This document shows, piece by piece, positions 62,785 to 64,000 of a stretch of 64,000 nucleotides of DNA. Source of the stretch: Psychrobacillus glaciei (lineage in GTDB: Bacteria; Bacillota; Bacilli; Bacillales_A; Planococcaceae). The stretch covers positions 2,356,001 through 2,420,000 of the forward strand of contig NZ_CP031223.1 in the NCBI RefSeq assembly GCF_008973485.1. Direction: 5' to 3'. Under the pieces are notes generated by a model, which saw only the letters and a list, made by a program, of their open reading frames with translations, had not been told where the DNA came from and ran no database searches. A program made the translations under genes and the position numbers. Numbering within the stretch: the stretch's first letter is position 1; every line of letters begins with the position of its first letter.

Positions 62785-64000
62785 TCATTTAACACGAACT
62801 TCGTTTGTCATAAAACCACTCGATACTAAATCTTTACGTCGATACACACATAGCACGACACCAATTAAGAATGCGTTAAACAAAGTAGGCATTAATCCGT
62901 AACTCATAAATGGCAAAGACATTGCAATTAAAGGGAAAAACCCTAGTGTCATAGCGATATTAGTAAATAGCTGTACAGTATAAAGCGCAACCGCGCCGAT
63001 AAGAAGAAGCTTCCCGTATGAATAATGTATTTTACGAGTGATTACAACAATTCTTGCGATAAATAATGAAAGGATTACTACGAGTGCAATCCCAAACAGC
63101 CAACCAAAATAGGAAGTAAGATTTGCAAAAACAAAGTTAGTATGAGCAGCCGGAATAAAGTCATTTGTCATAGAGTTTCCAAACCAGCCTGCTTTAGATA
63201 GTAGCTCTTTTAGGAGCAATATCATATAGCCCTCACTATCTGGATATCGTTCAGGATTTAAAAATGCCAACAAGCTGGATTTCTGGTAAGGAGCAGAAAC
63301 TTGCCATAACATGATACTCAAAATTAAAAACAAACTAATGATTACTCCTAATGTCGATAAAATTGTTTTTGAACTAAATTGACCCCAACAAAACATGACA
63401 ATTACCATTACACCATATATGTAAACTGTAGAAACACTAGGTATAGTAAAGATAAAATAACTAGAGATAAAAAACAAAATGCTCAAATGCCACATCTTCA
63501 ACTTTTTATCGTTGAAAAAAGATGCCCAAGCAAGAAAAAAGAATGGGATAGCCATCAAACTGTCAATTGTTAAAGGCCCAATTTGTAAAAGGGGAAGCCC
63601 ATTTATAAAATGCGTTGGAAAAAATCTTAATACTAAGAGAATAAGCATTCCCATTACGTAAAACAGCCAGCCGCGCTTTTCTAACTTTCGAAAATCAATC
63701 AACATCATTCCAAATGCTACAATCACACCAAGAATAACAAATATAGCTTTATGGGTTGAATCATATCTCATATTCATCGAATCATTATTAAAATTATTTC
63801 CAAGGGATAGTATCGGTAAAAAACTTAAGCCCAAAGTGATTACCAATAAAATAACCATCAACCAGTCTACTTTCGTTCTATGAAGCTTGTTAAGTCTTTG
63901 ACCAAGTGTTACTGGACTTCCCATTTGCTCCACTGACTTTACTTCTGCATCTGCTTCCTTTAATCCTTTTTTGATCCATTCATTTTTTACTTCCTTTATA
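62785..64000 (-). CDS. FtsW/RodA/SpoVE-family protein with N-terminal prefix domain, cut by window edge
   Basis: About ten membrane helices. INGLPLLQIGPLTIDSLMAIP, TNFVFANLTSYFGWLFGI and MTLGFFPLIAMSLPFMSYG are SEDS-family landmarks. Upstream of MEQMGSP the frame is open to base 64000 (VKNEWIKKGLKEADAEVKSV), a permease-prefix domain found in a Bacillales subgroup. SEDS proteins polymerise peptidoglycan glycan strands; the role of this subgroup is not clear. The start lies outside the window. Confidence 0.88.
   Translation of the reverse strand, partial: IKEVKNEWIKKGLKEADAEVKSVEQMGSPVTLGQRLNKLHRTKVDWLMVILLVITLGLSFLPILSLGNNFNNDSMNMRYDSTHKAIFVILGVIVAFGMMLIDFRKLEKRGWLFYVMGMLILLVLRFFPTHFINGLPLLQIGPLTIDSLMAIPFFFLAWASFFNDKKLKMWHLSILFFISSYFIFTIPSVSTVYIYGVMVIVMFCWGQFSSKTILSTLGVIISLFLILSIMLWQVSAPYQKSSLLAFLNPERYPDSEGYMILLLKELLSKAGWFGNSMTNDFIPAAHTNFVFANLTSYFGWLFGIALVVILSLFIARIVVITRKIHYSYGKLLLIGAVALYTVQLFTNIAMTLGFFPLIAMSLPFMSYGLMPTLFNAFLIGVVLCVYRRKDLVSSGFMTNEVRVK

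Noticed and set aside
1-64000. tRNA or rRNA genes
   Set aside because: No tRNA cloverleaf ending in CCA or rRNA core sequence was noticed. GC-rich patches at 18.5 and 20.6 kb are repeats, and those at 54-56 kb are coding.

Overview
The window comes from a low-GC Gram-positive spore former, most likely a Planococcaceae member of the Psychrobacillus/Lysinibacillus type. The evidence is an AT-rich sequence with strong AGGAGG-type ribosome sites and frequent TTG starts, a proline T-box in front of proC, the yqj-like gene order yqjP-yqjQ / proI / rnz / polYB / pepT-like / mmdA / mce, a bacilliredoxin, a Prli42 mini-protein, a Spo0E-like peptide, a KinB-like sensor kinase and DUF4183 proteins. This assignment is an inference from gene content; no rRNA gene is present.

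Layout. 1-10.7 kb: stress, resistance and housekeeping genes (ANT(6)-like nucleotidyltransferase cut by the edge, beta-lactamase-fold hydrolase, HAD phosphatase, FabZ, a TetR/VOC divergon with two visible operators, acetyltransferases, a MocR regulator, Spo0E-like peptide, SDR and MBL hydrolase). 10.9-18.4 kb: core metabolism and repair (T-box-proC, RNase Z, DNA polymerase IV, CheW, M20 peptidase, acyl-CoA carboxylase, methylmalonyl-CoA epimerase, Prli42). 18.4-20.7 kb: an IS231-like IS4-family element with a 10-bp target duplication, sitting in a GC-rich REP-like repeat. 20.8-26.2 kb: bacilliredoxin and the methylmalonyl-CoA mutase operon (mutA-mutB-meaB). With mmdA and mce this gives a near-complete propionyl/methylmalonyl/succinyl-CoA route split by the insertion. 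26.3-40 kb: ZIP transporter, PadR with a decayed DUF2812 partner, MFS exporter divergent from an SgrR-type regulator, a dead 3' piece of selO, two DUF4183 proteins, a sensor kinase, hydrolases and a nucleotidyltransferase split by an in-frame stop.

40.1-57.7 kb is the accessory region and the most unusual part. Single genes (uridine kinase, DUF6241, DUF4190, lipid II flippase Amj, DUF4259-Imm26, a small DUF6678-like protein, a small membrane protein) alternate with a ~32-bp imperfect palindrome whose arms are CTTAAACTAAC and GTTAGTTCAATAAG. The palindrome usually starts within 5-60 bp of the upstream stop codon. Three group II introns are inserted at practically the same internal position of three copies, and an IS110-family element splits a fourth. 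The picture recalls integron cassettes with attC sites, but no integrase is seen. A ~215-bp repeat (three copies) is bounded by the same arms. Within this region lies a GC-rich two-gene operon (RsgA-like GTPase plus APH-fold kinase) behind a leader peptide and two tandem terminators, which suggests antibiotic- or ribosome-stress-controlled attenuation.

57.8-64 kb returns to ordinary chromosome: selO, several decayed genes (a truncated acetyltransferase, a Nudix protein with a damaged motif, a DUF2785/APH chimera), a GNAT acetyltransferase and an FtsW/RodA-family protein running off the right edge.
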